Part shown: one piece after another, positions 9,601 through 18,423 of the stretch
Layout of the letters: each line of letters opens with the position of its first letter
Numbering within the stretch: position 1 is the first letter of the stretch
DNA from: Mesorhizobium loti
Lineage (GTDB): Bacteria > Pseudomonadota > Alphaproteobacteria > Rhizobiales > Rhizobiaceae
Length of the DNA: 64,000 nt
Direction of reading: 5' to 3'
NCBI RefSeq assembly: GCF_003148495.1
Contig: NZ_QGGH01000016.1
Span: forward strand, 45,366 to 109,365
The notes under the pieces: generated by a model
What the model saw: the letters and a program-made list of their open reading frames with translations, nothing else
The model's database searches: none
What the model was told of the DNA's origin: nothing
Made by a program: the position numbers and the translations under genes

Positions 9601-11858
9601 CCCATGCCGAGGCTCAGCAACACCATAGCGCGCCGACGCTCCGAATATACTCGTATGCGCTTCGCCGATTGGCGAATGATCTCGGCGCTCGTGGCCAAGC
9701 GACTGATCTAAAAAATCACCAATCCCTGGTCGATCACCTCGATACCTTCTTTCCAAAAAACACTGACATAAAGGATATAAGGCCGGCGTTGAACGTCCTG
9801 CGTGCGTATCATGAGCCGGGCTATTCAGCGACTGGCCGGTGGCCAGTGGCGGTGCCTTCAAAGGCAGATGCGCATGTCTTAGAACAAGTGACCAGTGACA
9901 GCAGCTTGGCCCCAAGCACCCGTGTTGCCTATGGTCGTAGTCTTCGCAGATTTTCTGAGGCGCTTGAGAGGCGGGGCCAGACGATCTCTGGGCTGGATCA
10001 TGATTCACGGATCAAATTCGCCGAGGCGTTGTTTCCAGGCAACGATTTTCTCCGCTTGGCGCTTGAACGGGTTCGCGATGCGAAGCCTGCGTCAGACAGG
10101 ATCGTGGCGGACGCTTTGGCAGCGGCCGGCTCTGGGCACGCCGGAGTTGAGGCCGCCGCCCCGCCAGTCTTGGCTGCCAGCCAACAGCAGATCCGGCCCT
10201 GGCCGGATGCGCTTGACCAGGGCAACCTCCTGCCACCCGAGCGGTTCATCATCAACAATGAACATTCGACGGCGCCGTTGCGGCCGGCGGAGAGGCAGGG
10301 GACTGATAATCCGCAAAGCATCGCCATTCAGCAGCCGCCGAGCGAAGGCGGCCGCGTGCCGATGCAGCCCCCCATGCGGCAGTTGGGTGAATTGCCATTG
10401 CAAGGGGTACCGGTTCAAGGGACAGGGTCCGAACACATTGGAAGCCTGCATGCGGGAGCCGCGCCCTCAGCAAGGTCCGAGGCGCCCCCGGCTGCGATCG
10501 AGGACTCCATAAACGTTTCGTTCGCCGTCCCCAAAGACTTCTCCCATGGGACTCAACGCGTCCCAGACGCAATGCTCTCTTTCTTGGACCGCCATGGCCT
10601 CTTGCCAGATGCGGAAAAGCCGGAATGGCACTTCGATATTAATGGTCACGGCTACACCGCCCGGAGGCCGGAGGGGGGCAACGACGTTTGGCTCCTCCAT
10701 CGCGGAGCGATAAGGGAAGCTGGAGCGGCAGCAGTACCGGCAAGGGCTCCGGGACCCGCCTTGCCAGCGACCGCCAGGCTCTCAGACACCCATCTCGGGG
10801 TTCCGTTGGTCGATCTGACCACCTCCTCCGATGCACACATCGAAGCCCTTCCGTCAGGCTCGTCCAATCTCCCCCGGGGGGCGGTGCTCGGGGCCACCCA
10901 ACTGCTGGGCGACGAACATATCCAGAGGGATTACGAATTCCTCGAGCAGCAGCTGCAGCAGGCCGATCCAGCGCTCGCCGCCCGGACGCGGCTGGTCGAT
11001 CCGTCGGTCTCCCATCTGCTGCGCCACATGGAGCAGCAAGACGCGCGAGGCACATTGCAGTCGATTTATAATCGAAACGCCGGCCCATCCGACTTCCTGT
11101 TCGTGCCAGTGAACGATGGGGTGGGTATTGACCGCGGCACCCATTGGTCGCTGCTCCTCGTAGATCGCCGCGATCCGGAAAGAGCGGTCGCCTATCACTA
11201 CGACTCCATCCAGCAAAATGAACAGCGATACAACGACGCGCCTGCACGAAAGCTCGCTACAAGACTGGACGCGACCCTGGTAACACCCGACATGGCGCAG
11301 CAGAAAAACGCTGTTGACTGCGGCGTCTTCGTGGTGGACGGCACGCGCGAGCTGGTTCGTCGATTGGCGAACGAAGAGCGGCCAGACCAGCAGCTGCCGC
11401 TGCACCTCAACTACCTCGTCGCCGATCGGCAGGCGCTGCAAAACCGACTGAGAGAGGGCCGCTTGCCGCACGAGCTTGCCGCAAGCCCCGCCGAAGCTTT
11501 GGCAGCAGCCGGGTCGCAGGTGCAACACGCCGCGTTGCAAGAGCAGCAAGCCAGACAGGTCGCGCCAGCGCCGTTGGAACGGCACTTGGGCCAGACGCGC
11601 GAGGCCGAGGACAAGCTGACGAGTACACTGCACAGGAGCAACCGCGTGAACAGCGGGGGCGTCATCATCAACACTGAACGTTACACAGCGCCGTTGAGAC
11701 CGGCGAAAAGGCAGAGGACTGACAATTCGCAAAGCCTCGCCATCGGGCGGCAGCCGAGCGACGCAAACACAACGTCCATCGGCCAAGCCTCCGATCAAGC
11801 CCGAGCGGACCTCATGGCTTCCTTCAGGAGCAGAGAGCGCTCCGACGCTGGGCGTTGA
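6603..11858 (+). CDS. Giant Ulp1/C48 SUMO-protease-like effector with tandem repeats
   Basis: A 1751-residue predicted effector. The C-terminal third holds a Ulp1-type cysteine protease core like XopD and NopD: His1514 (GTHWSLLLVD), Asp1534 (YHYDSIQ), Gln1567 and Cys1573 (QKNAVDCGVFV). It would remove SUMO from plant proteins. Residues ~86-620 and ~621-1160 are two long near-identical repeats, with a partial third to ~1340. Each holds helical modules beginning HLSDEHRDLIDKAI and containing RRLANDLGARGQATDLKNHQ, which resemble SAM-like core-binding domains of tyrosine recombinases but lack a catalytic domain. The end, ARADLMASFRSRERSDAGR, is a VirF-type export tail. It is probably the counterpart of M. 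loti Msi059. Start is GTG at 6603; the ATG at 6601 is out of frame and quickly stops. Confidence 0.88.
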   Translation: MDQRNSNPSRVTALPQVQDAGLEEDQAVQARQVGVEQHLAEARRLFDQADESPTNPEELQRLDQGLREVLQQWQDEQAASPSFSAEVPEALRPLFDDRAHQPPTNAEELLRLEQGFREVLQQRQDDQAASSSLSNPGMRAGPEDPNRSVSEAFATSGHAGVQAAAPPVLAASQQQIRPSPDALDQGNHLPPQGGIINNEHSTPLLRPAERQRAVDRPQAVAIQQQPSEIGNSGGRMPMQPPMQQLGELPLQGVPVQGTGSEHIGRLHAGAAPSARSEAPPAAIEDSINVSFAVPKDFSHGTQRVPDAMLSFLDRPGPLPDASQARQAGFEQHVAEPRRADPFASGARASRYHHLSDEHRDLIDRAIAHSQEKYGETTARKYTFALRRLANDLSARGQATDLRNHKSLVDHVGAFFPKDVDMKSALKALRAYHEPGYSATAGGPAASYPHLSAEHRDVIDKAIDRAAAQQNQSADTLRIYSNALRRLANDLGARGQATDLKNHQSLVDHLDTFFPNDQSIKTALNVLRAYHDPGYAATGWWPAAVPSKPDARILEKLSSDSELALSTRVVYGRLLRRFSEQLESRGQTISGMDHNSRTELAEALFPGNKKLRLALQRVHNAEIPEALRPLFDNRAHKPPTNPEELLRLEQEFREVLQQRQDDQAASSSLSNPGMRAGPEDPNRSVSDAFATSGHAGVQAAAPPVLAASQQQIRPSPDALDQGNHLPPQGGIINNEHSTALFRPAKRQRALNTPQAAAIQQQPREIGNSGGRVPMQPPMRQLGELPLQGVPVQGTGSEHIGRLHAEAAPSARAEAPPAAIENSINVSFAVPQGFSHGTQRVPDAMLSSLNRPGPLPDAGQARQAGFEQHVAEPRRAEPVASGARATGYPHLSDEHRDLIDKAIAHAAAQQKYSESTVLKYRYALRRLANDLGARGQATDLKNHQSLVDHLDAFFPKSDDMKSALHVLRAYHEPGYSASVGAPANRYPHLSDEHRDVIDKAIAHAEAQQHHSAPTLRIYSYALRRLANDLGARGQATDLKNHQSLVDHLDTFFPKNTDIKDIRPALNVLRAYHEPGYSATGRWPVAVPSKADAHVLEQVTSDSSLAPSTRVAYGRSLRRFSEALERRGQTISGLDHDSRIKFAEALFPGNDFLRLALERVRDAKPASDRIVADALAAAGSGHAGVEAAAPPVLAASQQQIRPWPDALDQGNLLPPERFIINNEHSTAPLRPAERQGTDNPQSIAIQQPPSEGGRVPMQPPMRQLGELPLQGVPVQGTGSEHIGSLHAGAAPSARSEAPPAAIEDSINVSFAVPKDFSHGTQRVPDAMLSFLDRHGLLPDAEKPEWHFDINGHGYTARRPEGGNDVWLLHRGAIREAGAAAVPARAPGPALPATARLSDTHLGVPLVDLTTSSDAHIEALPSGSSNLPRGAVLGATQLLGDEHIQRDYEFLEQQLQQADPALAARTRLVDPSVSHLLRHMEQQDARGTLQSIYNRNAGPSDFLFVPVNDGVGIDRGTHWSLLLVDRRDPERAVAYHYDSIQQNEQRYNDAPARKLATRLDATLVTPDMAQQKNAVDCGVFVVDGTRELVRRLANEERPDQQLPLHLNYLVADRQALQNRLREGRLPHELAASPAEALAAAGSQVQHAALQEQQARQVAPAPLERHLGQTREAEDKLTSTLHRSNRVNSGGVIINTERYTAPLRPAKRQRTDNSQSLAIGRQPSDANTTSIGQASDQARADLMASFRSRERSDAGR
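6859..10083 (+). repeat. Tandem ~1.6 kb direct repeats inside the giant effector gene
   Basis: Unit 1 is 6859-8461 and unit 2 is 8462-10083, starting with matching text (cccgaggcgctccggccgct and cccgaggccttgcggccgct). A partial third unit runs from about 10137 to 10615. Within each unit a ~280 bp submodule is also doubled. Identity is high enough for unequal crossover to change gene length. Confidence 0.85.
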
Positions 11859-11902
11859 GCTCGACGGCTAAGCAGAACAGCTCTTTTGGCGACGGAGAGG
11901 CT

Positions 11903-11987
11903 GATGCGATCTCCGGACCGGTAGCTCTCGCCGCAATTGATCAGACTGGCACTGTTGGAAGGCGATGTAGGCCTGGAACTCGCCGAT
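11903..11987 (-). pseudogene. ISKra4-type transposase fragment
   Basis: On the minus strand this encodes SNSASLINCGESYRSGDRIS, part of the C-terminal region of ISKra4-family transposases. The same segment recurs at 27740-27825 in the same orientation. No flanking repeats or intact transposase remain. Confidence 0.65.
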
Positions 11988-12470
11988 CGCCAGCGAGGCG
12001 CTGAGACGATCGCCCACCTCAATAAGATCGAGGACGATATCCGCGGCCGACCGGCCGATGAACGCCGTGCGACGCGTCGGGAAAATAGCCGCGCTATTGT
12101 CGCCATCTTGAACCTTGGCTGCGTGAAAGCTCGGCCTGATCGGTCAGAAGACCAAGGTCGCCAAGGCAATCCGCTACACGCTCTCACGCTGCGAAGGCCT
12201 CTCGCGCTTCGTTGACGACGGTCGCACCGAGATCGACAACAACACCGTCGAGCGCTCAATCCGTCCGCAAGAACGCGCTCTTCGCCGGCTCGAACGGCGG
12301 TGCCGAACACTGGGCGGTCATTGCGTCGTTGATCGAAAGCTGCAGGCTCGATGGTGTCGAGTCACTCGGTTATCTCGCCGACGTCCTCACCACCAGGATC
12401 GTCAACAGCCATCCCAGCCAGATCGACGAGATGCTGCCTTGGGTCAGACATCCAGGCGCCGAGCTAAGGG
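11988..12470 (+). pseudogene. IS66-family transposase (TnpC) remnant
   Basis: Pieces of the IS66 TnpC C-terminal half are readable in different frames: IEDDIRGRPADERRATRREN, then KVAKAIRYTLSRCEGLSRF and VDDGRTEIDNNTVERSIRP, then ALFAGSNGGAEHWAVIASLI. The acidic residue of the DDE motif (EIDNN) is present, but frameshifts separate the parts and the N-terminal half is missing. It abuts the ISKra4 fragment and lies between the giant effector and virG. Confidence 0.85.
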
Positions 12471-12522
12471 CCGCCAGAAAACACCGCCACGCTTCATCAG
12501 CCAATCTCCAGAATAGCTCCTG

Positions 12523-13248
12523 TCACGCGGCCAAGGTGCCTCCGTAGCTAACGTCTACGTCAGCGTTGAAGAAATACCCTGCACCACGGCATGTCTTGAC
12601 TAGCCTTGGATTGGCCGCATCAGCCTCCAGCTTTCGGCGCAAGCGCAAGATTAGGACATCGATACTTCGATCGTAGACCTCTTCTCCACGCACACGGCTC
12701 GCGAGCAAAAGCCGTTCTCTGGATAGGACATTGCGGGGGTTCTCCAGGAACGCGATCAGCAGGTTGAACTCACATGCGGTAAGCTTGACTTCGCCACGCT
12801 CCGCACAGATCAGTCGCCGCTGCTTGACGCTGAGCTTCCAGGCTCCGAACCGAAATGAGCGATGATCTTTCGTTCGCGGACTGGAAATGCGCTGGCGTAG
12901 CCCTACTCGAATGCGGGCCAAGAACTCGCGCAGCCCGAAAGGCTTGGGAATGAAATCGGTTGCGCCGAGCTCCAGCGCAACGACTTTTTCCGCCTCATCA
13001 AGCCGGTCGCCGCTGATCACTATGATGGGTAAATCCGATTTCGTCGCGAGGTTGCGGACGATGGCAAGCCCATCCTCCCGGCCGAGGTTGAGGTCAACAA
13101 CCACGAGATCGACTGGCTCATGCGATAGAACGTAGTTAAACTGCTTGCTATCGTTGACTGCGGTCACCTTCAAGGCATGCATCATGAGATACTGGGAGAT
13201 GAGGCGTCGCATTGCGGCATCATCGTCAATGACAAGAACATGTTTCAA
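12523..13248 (-). CDS. virG: VirG response regulator
   Basis: A 241-residue OmpR-type regulator. The receiver domain has the acidic pocket (VIDDD), the phospho-acceptor Asp in VVVDLNLGREDG (about residue 52) and the conserved Lys in IPKPFG. The C-terminal winged helix contains LTACEFNLLIAFLENPRNVLSR and LRRKLE. VirA should phosphorylate it, after which it binds vir boxes to activate virB and effector genes. The start is a TTG at 13248 preceded by AAGGTGA; the first ATG would truncate the receiver domain. It is transcribed away from virB1. A TTCAA-GA-TTGAA palindrome lies just upstream and overlaps the ribosome site region. Confidence 0.95.
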   Translation of the reverse strand: MKHVLVIDDDAAMRRLISQYLMMHALKVTAVNDSKQFNYVLSHEPVDLVVVDLNLGREDGLAIVRNLATKSDLPIIVISGDRLDEAEKVVALELGATDFIPKPFGLREFLARIRVGLRQRISSPRTKDHRSFRFGAWKLSVKQRRLICAERGEVKLTACEFNLLIAFLENPRNVLSRERLLLASRVRGEEVYDRSIDVLILRLRRKLEADAANPRLVKTCRGAGYFFNADVDVSYGGTLAA

Positions 13249-14552
13249 CGGCTCACCTTCAATCTTGAATCCCCTTGTCTAAAGCTGTTGCCGAGCAACC
13301 CTTGGGGCACCGACGCAGGACAGCTGCCCCTTGCCACTCGCCGGTGCGTGCGGCCAATGTGAGGCCGTTGCTCGGCCTGGTCTTTTCATCCACAGCGAAT
13401 TGACCGCATCCAGGCAGCCGGTGGCCACCACACAGCTGCAAGCGCCGGTATGACCCTGCCGAGTGGTCCTTCGCTTATTCGCGAGCTCCGCCGTTGGTGT
13501 AGGCCTGCCAACACCACTTGATTACGACGGCACGGACGCCCGGTCGCTTGCCATGTCCTTGCATCTTCTTCGCGTTTCTGGCGCTTGCGGACCTGGATCA
13601 CCTCGAAATCCTCCCGCTCGTGCGTGCGGCTCCGACGCGGTGGAGCACCGCGGCGGTTGACTGATCGCAGAGGCGGTTGGCCGAAGAACGGCCGTGATTC
13701 GCTATAGTGGCCTTGTGCCACCGGTATGTCTCCTGCCCAAGGCAGGTCATTGGGAGGTGGCCGGCGGCGCCAATCCTGTTCCCGGCGATCGGCAGGTCCG
13801 GTTACGGTTACGGTTACCTTGCGAGCTAACATTTCTCAGTTGATGCAATACCTTCCTTTTGAGCCTGTCACTGTACTTGTCGAGAGCGCTGTCGGACTGC
13901 GTCAATCCGCCTGCGGTTTCTGCCGATGGGACTGTGCGTGACCCACCAGTTCGCGGCGCGGCCGAACAGCTGAACCAGGTCTCGCACCAGGCCGGCTGCG
14001 CCGCCACGTCTTCCCAGTTGACCCTCGTCCCCGCGTATTTTGCGCCTCCGACGAGCTTCGCGGACGAACTCGCGGTTTCAACCAATGCCTGAGTATGCAG
14101 GGCGCATGGCTGTCTCTTGCAACAACGGCAGCATGCCGCAACATTGGGCAGCTCGGCGCCCTAGTCGGTTCTCGCGTTCGATCGACCCAAGCTTCCGCAG
14201 CCTGAGATGAACCCGCCAAGCTCCCCATTTTGTCCTTCGGCCAGGCGCTGACACAAGATTCCATCACCGCCCATGCCAAGTCGCAGTTGACGCTGCAGGA
14301 GCAACGGACGGCCGGGGCGGGCAATCCCGCGCAGGAATGGTCCACCACGATGGTCGAGATGTGCCGGCTGATCGCGCCCGCGCAACCCGCGCATGCGCAA
14401 GGTGCCCATGCACCCGGACATGAACAAGCTCTTTGCTTCAGTTGAAACCGAAAAGCTGAACTTGAACATCACGCAGTAACAAACCTGCCCGATAAGCGCG
14501 TGCCGGACAGGGCCAGAACCGGTCCGGACGCTTGGAAAGGTAGGGGATAGGA
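13249..14552. other. 1.3 kb region between virG and virB1, no intact gene
   Basis: No protein family was recognised in any frame; short frames are interrupted and unlike known genes. It contains three GGTTAC copies (13800-13817) and, near its right end, the vir box for virB1. It is probably eroded sequence plus the two promoters. Confidence 0.4.
14437..14448 (+). promoter_or_regulatory. vir box upstream of virB1
   Basis: TTCAGTTGAAAC matches the vir box TNCAATTGAAAY at all but one position. It lies 104 bp before virB1, a suitable place for VirG activation of the whole virB operon. Confidence 0.7.
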
Positions 14553-15335
14553 ATGTTCATTGCAGCTTGGCCGCTGGCCATCGCCCTGTTGACATCCATG
14601 TCATTCCCCGCCGAGCCCGCGCCACTTTCGCCCCGTGAATTCCACCGCCTGTCGCGCAAATGCGCTCCCTGGGTTGCGCCGTCCACGCTCGCCGCGATTG
14701 CCAAAATTGAAAGTGGCTTTGAAACGCTGGTGGCTCATGACAACACCACAGGTGAGCAGCTTCGCTGGATAGACCGCCTGGAAGCGACGCGGGGCATCAA
14801 GAACCGCCTCGAAGCACAACATTCTGTCGATGTCGGATTGATGCAGATAAACAGCAAGAACTTTTCCTTCCTCAATCTCACGCCGGAAAAGGCTTTCGAG
14901 CCCTGCGCCTCGCTATCGGCCGCCGCCCACTTGCTTGAAAGCCGGTATGCCGGCGGCACGACTGCTCCGGCGCAGCAACTGGCGCTTCGCCGTGCCATCT
15001 CGGCCTACAACACGGGCGACGTCACGCGTGGCTTCACCAACGGTTATGTACGCAAGGTCGAGTCAGCCGCAAAGGACATCTCGAGTCACCCCGAGCCAAC
15101 CCTGGAGCCGACCGCTCAAGATGCGCCACACCTTGAGGCACCCGGTCGGAAAGCCGTGCCGCCTCTGCTCCAACAGAGCCAACAGGCCAATGGAAAGCAG
15201 CCCAAACGAAATTCTTGGGACATCTGGGGCTCGTATGAGTCAAACCGCTCCGGGGCCGATCCCTCCGGTCCGACAGGCAGCCAGGCTGCGGAAGAGCGGG
15301 AATCCTCGAACCCGAACAAACTCGTATTCGATTGA
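14553..15335 (+). CDS. virB1: VirB1 lytic transglycosylase
   Basis: A 260-residue periplasmic muramidase that opens peptidoglycan for T4SS assembly. A hydrophobic N-terminal signal (FIAAWPLAIALLTSMSFP) precedes a soluble-lytic-transglycosylase domain with catalytic Glu in IAKIESGFETL, the block DVGLMQINSKNF and the AYNTGD motif. The tail after ~residue 170 is low-complexity and Pro/Gln-rich, as in VirB1 proteins from which VirB1* is released. It is the first gene of the virB operon. GGAAAGGTAGGGGATAGG precedes the ATG. Confidence 0.93.
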   Translation: MFIAAWPLAIALLTSMSFPAEPAPLSPREFHRLSRKCAPWVAPSTLAAIAKIESGFETLVAHDNTTGEQLRWIDRLEATRGIKNRLEAQHSVDVGLMQINSKNFSFLNLTPEKAFEPCASLSAAAHLLESRYAGGTTAPAQQLALRRAISAYNTGDVTRGFTNGYVRKVESAAKDISSHPEPTLEPTAQDAPHLEAPGRKAVPPLLQQSQQANGKQPKRNSWDIWGSYESNRSGADPSGPTGSQAAEERESSNPNKLVFD

Positions 15336-15349
15336 ACCATGGAGATACA

Positions 15350-15715
15350 ATGATGACGCCACTCAAAATACTTCGTGCGCTTAAAACGCGTGTTCCTTCG
15401 CCTTTTTCCATGCTGCGCACGGCGGCTGAATATGTACCGGCCGCTGCTGCAGGCGCCGCGTGGACGGTCTTCTCCATCGGGCCAGCCTCGGCTCAGGTGA
15501 CCGGAGGGACGGATCCCGCCAAGATGGTCCAGAATATCTGCACCTTCATACTTGGCCCCTTCGGACAATCACTGGCCGTGCTCGGACTCGTGGCCATCGG
15601 CATCTCTTGGATGTTCGGTCGTGCTTCACTTGGCTTGGTTGCGGGTGTCGTTGGAGGGATCGTCATCATGTTCGGCGCCAGCTTCCTGGGCAAGGCGCTC
15701 ATAGGCGGTGGCTGA
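15350..15715 (+). CDS. virB2: VirB2 pilin precursor
   Basis: A 121-residue precursor of the T-pilus subunit. A long signal sequence ends near GPASAQ; the predicted mature part starts with VTGGTDPAKM and contains ICTFILGPFGQSLAVLG and ISWMFGRASLGLVAGVVGG. This stretch is almost the same as mature Agrobacterium VirB2. Two hydrophobic helices end in GKALIGGG. The ATG at 15350 has GGAG six bases upstream; an in-frame TTG at 15332 overlaps virB1 and is less likely. virB3 overlaps the stop codon. Confidence 0.95.
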   Translation: MMTPLKILRALKTRVPSPFSMLRTAAEYVPAAAAGAAWTVFSIGPASAQVTGGTDPAKMVQNICTFILGPFGQSLAVLGLVAIGISWMFGRASLGLVAGVVGGIVIMFGASFLGKALIGGG

Positions 15716-16041
15716 TGAGCGACCGGTTGGAAGTGAGCACCCTCTATGTGGCGGCGACACGCCCCGCACTGTTTCTGGGGGTGCCGCTGACGCTGGCCGG
15801 ATTGCTGATGATGTTGGCTGGTCTCGTCATCATTGTCCTTCAAAACCCACTTTATGAAATCGTGCTCGTGCCACTCTGGTTCGGGGCACGGCTGGTGGTT
15901 GAGCGTGACTATAACGCCGCAAGCGTCGCGCTCCTCTATTTGCAGACTGCCGGCAGAAGCGTGGACGGGCCGGTCTGGGGTGGCGCGAGCGTCAGCGCCA
16001 ATCCGATCAGAGTGCCGAAACGCGGAAGAGGAATGGTGTAA
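15715..16041 (+). CDS. virB3: VirB3 inner-membrane protein
   Basis: A 108-residue inner-membrane T4SS component that works with VirB4. It begins MSDRLEVSTLYVAATRPALF, has two close membrane helices (residues ~20-55, GVPLTLAGLLMMLAGLVI) and the conserved PLWFGARLVVERDYN. ATG overlaps the virB2 stop (TGATG) and its own stop overlaps the virB4 start (TAATG), which suggests coupled translation. Confidence 0.93.
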   Translation: MSDRLEVSTLYVAATRPALFLGVPLTLAGLLMMLAGLVIIVLQNPLYEIVLVPLWFGARLVVERDYNAASVALLYLQTAGRSVDGPVWGGASVSANPIRVPKRGRGMV

Positions 16042-18410
16042 TGTTTGGCGCCAGTGGCCGGACCGAGAGATCTGGCGAGATCTATCTTCCGTATGTCGGT
16101 CATCTCAGCGATCAGGTTGTCCTGCTGGAAGACGGATCGATCATGGCCATGGCACACGTGAACGGCCTGCCCTTTGATTTGGAAGACGCAGAGATGCGCA
16201 ATTCGCGCTGCCGCGCGTTCAACACTCTCTTGCGCAACATCGCGGATGACAATGTCACGCTATACGCTCATCTTGTGCGCAATAACGATGTGCCGGAGCC
16301 GGCATCGCGCCAGTTTCAAAGTGCATTTGCTGGCAGTCTGAGCGAGGCCTATGAGCGCCATGTGCTGTCGGGCAAGCTCTTTCGCAACGATCACTTCCTC
16401 ACTATCGTCGTGTCCCCCCGCACCGCAATCGGCAAGATAGGCTGGCGCATTGCCAAATCCCCCAGACGGAATGACAACGATCTGGCCACACAAATGCGAA
16501 GCCTGGAGGACCTCTGGCAGATCATTGCTGGCTCACTCGGCGGTTACGGTCTGCGCCGGTTGGGTATTCGCGAGAAAGGCAACGTGCTCTTCACGGAAAT
16601 TGGTGAGGCGCTTCGGTTGATAATGACTTGCCGGTTTCTTCCGGTTCCGATGGTTACCGGCTCGCTTGGCGCCTCGATCTACACTGATCGGGTCATCTGC
16701 GGGAAGCGGGCGCTTGAGATTCGAAGACCCGGGGATAGCTCCGTGGGATCATTGTTTTCGTTCCGTGAATATCCGGCGACGACGCGGCCAGGCATGCTAA
16801 ATCCCTTACTGTCCGCCAACTTCCCGCTTGTCCTGAGCCAGAGCTTTTCCTTCCTCACTCGGCCACAAGCTCATGCGAAGCTTAGCCTTAAATCCAGCCA
16901 GATGACGAGCGCCGGCGACAAGGCTCTCACCCAGATCAATGAACTTGCCGAGGCAGAGGACGCACTGGCAAGCAACGAGTTCGTCATGGGTTCGCATCAT
17001 CTGAGCCTGTGCGTCTATGGCGACAGCCTCAATAGCCTTGCAGATCGCGCAGCAAATGCGCGCGCAAGGCTGGCCGACACAGGCGCCGTTATCGTCCAAG
17101 AGGGTATCGGCATGGAGGCCGCGTACTGGTCCCAACTCCCGGGGAACAACAGGTGGCGCACGCGCCCCGGGGCGATCACCTCGTACAATTTTGCCGGGCT
17201 TGTCTCATTTGAGAACTTCCCCAGCGGTTCCAGCTCCGGCCACTGGGGCAAAGCTGTTGCGCGCTTTCGCACAAACGGTGGAACGTCTTTCGACTACATC
17301 CCCCATGAGAATGACGTCGGCATGACGGCGATATTCGGACCCGTCGGCAAAGGCAAGACGACGCTGATGACCTTTATCCTCGCGATGCTTGAGCAAAGCG
17401 TGGTCGATCGCAATGGTGCCATCGTCTTTTTCGATAAAGACCGGGGTGGTGAACTGCTGGTGCGAGCCACGGGAGGGACATACCTTGCGTTGCGCAGAGG
17501 CGCTCCGAGCGGCTTGGCCCCTCTGCGCGGACTGGACAACACCTCCGCCTCGTTGGACTTTCTGCGCGAATGGCTGATGGCCCTCATCGAGAGTGACGGC
17601 CGTGGTCCGATCTCGCCGGAGGAAAGCCGTCGACTGGAACGTGGCATTCTTCGTCAACTTTCGTTCGAACCCGCCATGCGCTCACTTGCGGGCCTGCGCG
17701 AATTCCTGCTGCACAGCCCCTCGGAGGGCGCGGGAGCACGGCTGCAGCGGTGGTGTAGAGGGAATGCGCTTGGATGGGCCTTTGACGGCGATGAGGACGA
17801 AGTCAGGCTGGATGCCTCCATTACCGGCTTCGACATGACGCAGCTCCTGGAATTTGAGGAGGTTTGTGCGCCGGCCGCCGCATATCTTCTTCACCGCGTG
17901 GGCGCTGTTGTCGATGGCCGTCGGTTCGTCATGAGCTGCGACGAATTTCGCTTCTATCTGCTCAACCCGCAGTTCTCGGCTGTTATCGACAAGTTCCTGC
18001 TCACCGTCCGCAAGAACAACGGCATGTTGATACTCGCAACGCAGCAGCCTGAACACGTGCTTGAATCGCCCCTCGGAGCCAGTCTCGTTGCACAATGCAT
18101 GACCAAGATCTTCTACCCATCACCGACGGCCGACCGGGCCGCGTATGTCGATGGCTTGAAGTGCACCACGCAGGAGTTCGAGGCAATCCGCCAGGGAATG
18201 GCAATTGGCAGCCGCAAGTTTTTGCTCAAGCGCGAGAGCGGGAGTGTTGTTTGCGAATTCGATCTTGGCCAGATGCGCGAGTATGTAGCCGTACTCTCGG
18301 GGCGGGCCAACACCGTGCGCTTTGTCGACCAGCTTCGTGACCAGCACGGAGATGCCCCAAGTGCGTGGCTCAACAAGTTCATGACTCGTTACCACGAAAT
18401 TCAAGACTGA
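16041..18410 (+). CDS. virB4: VirB4 secretion ATPase
   Basis: The 789-residue ATPase powers pilus assembly and substrate transfer at the inner membrane. The N-terminal CagE/TrbE/VirB domain (residues ~1-420) precedes a P-loop near residue 434 (FGPVGKGKTTLMTF) and a Walker B (RRFVMSCDEFRFYL). LATQQPEHVLESPLGASLV is the usual motif downstream. The length equals that of Agrobacterium VirB4. Its start overlaps virB3; virB5 follows 13 bp later. Confidence 0.97.
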   Translation: MFGASGRTERSGEIYLPYVGHLSDQVVLLEDGSIMAMAHVNGLPFDLEDAEMRNSRCRAFNTLLRNIADDNVTLYAHLVRNNDVPEPASRQFQSAFAGSLSEAYERHVLSGKLFRNDHFLTIVVSPRTAIGKIGWRIAKSPRRNDNDLATQMRSLEDLWQIIAGSLGGYGLRRLGIREKGNVLFTEIGEALRLIMTCRFLPVPMVTGSLGASIYTDRVICGKRALEIRRPGDSSVGSLFSFREYPATTRPGMLNPLLSANFPLVLSQSFSFLTRPQAHAKLSLKSSQMTSAGDKALTQINELAEAEDALASNEFVMGSHHLSLCVYGDSLNSLADRAANARARLADTGAVIVQEGIGMEAAYWSQLPGNNRWRTRPGAITSYNFAGLVSFENFPSGSSSGHWGKAVARFRTNGGTSFDYIPHENDVGMTAIFGPVGKGKTTLMTFILAMLEQSVVDRNGAIVFFDKDRGGELLVRATGGTYLALRRGAPSGLAPLRGLDNTSASLDFLREWLMALIESDGRGPISPEESRRLERGILRQLSFEPAMRSLAGLREFLLHSPSEGAGARLQRWCRGNALGWAFDGDEDEVRLDASITGFDMTQLLEFEEVCAPAAAYLLHRVGAVVDGRRFVMSCDEFRFYLLNPQFSAVIDKFLLTVRKNNGMLILATQQPEHVLESPLGASLVAQCMTKIFYPSPTADRAAYVDGLKCTTQEFEAIRQGMAIGSRKFLLKRESGSVVCEFDLGQMREYVAVLSGRANTVRFVDQLRDQHGDAPSAWLNKFMTRYHEIQD

Positions 18411-18423
18411 CGGAGGAATATTC

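Noticed and set aside
6859..10083. CRISPR-like repeat array
   Set aside because: The repeats are ~1.6 kb coding units in one reading frame with no spacers.
6450..11798. Many long minus-strand open frames within the giant effector gene
   Set aside because: They recur with the tandem repeats and arise from high GC in the coding strand; none resembles a known protein.
13800..13817. Three GGTTAC copies resembling a short satellite or protein-binding array
   Set aside because: Only 18 bases, no further copies nearby and no gene context.
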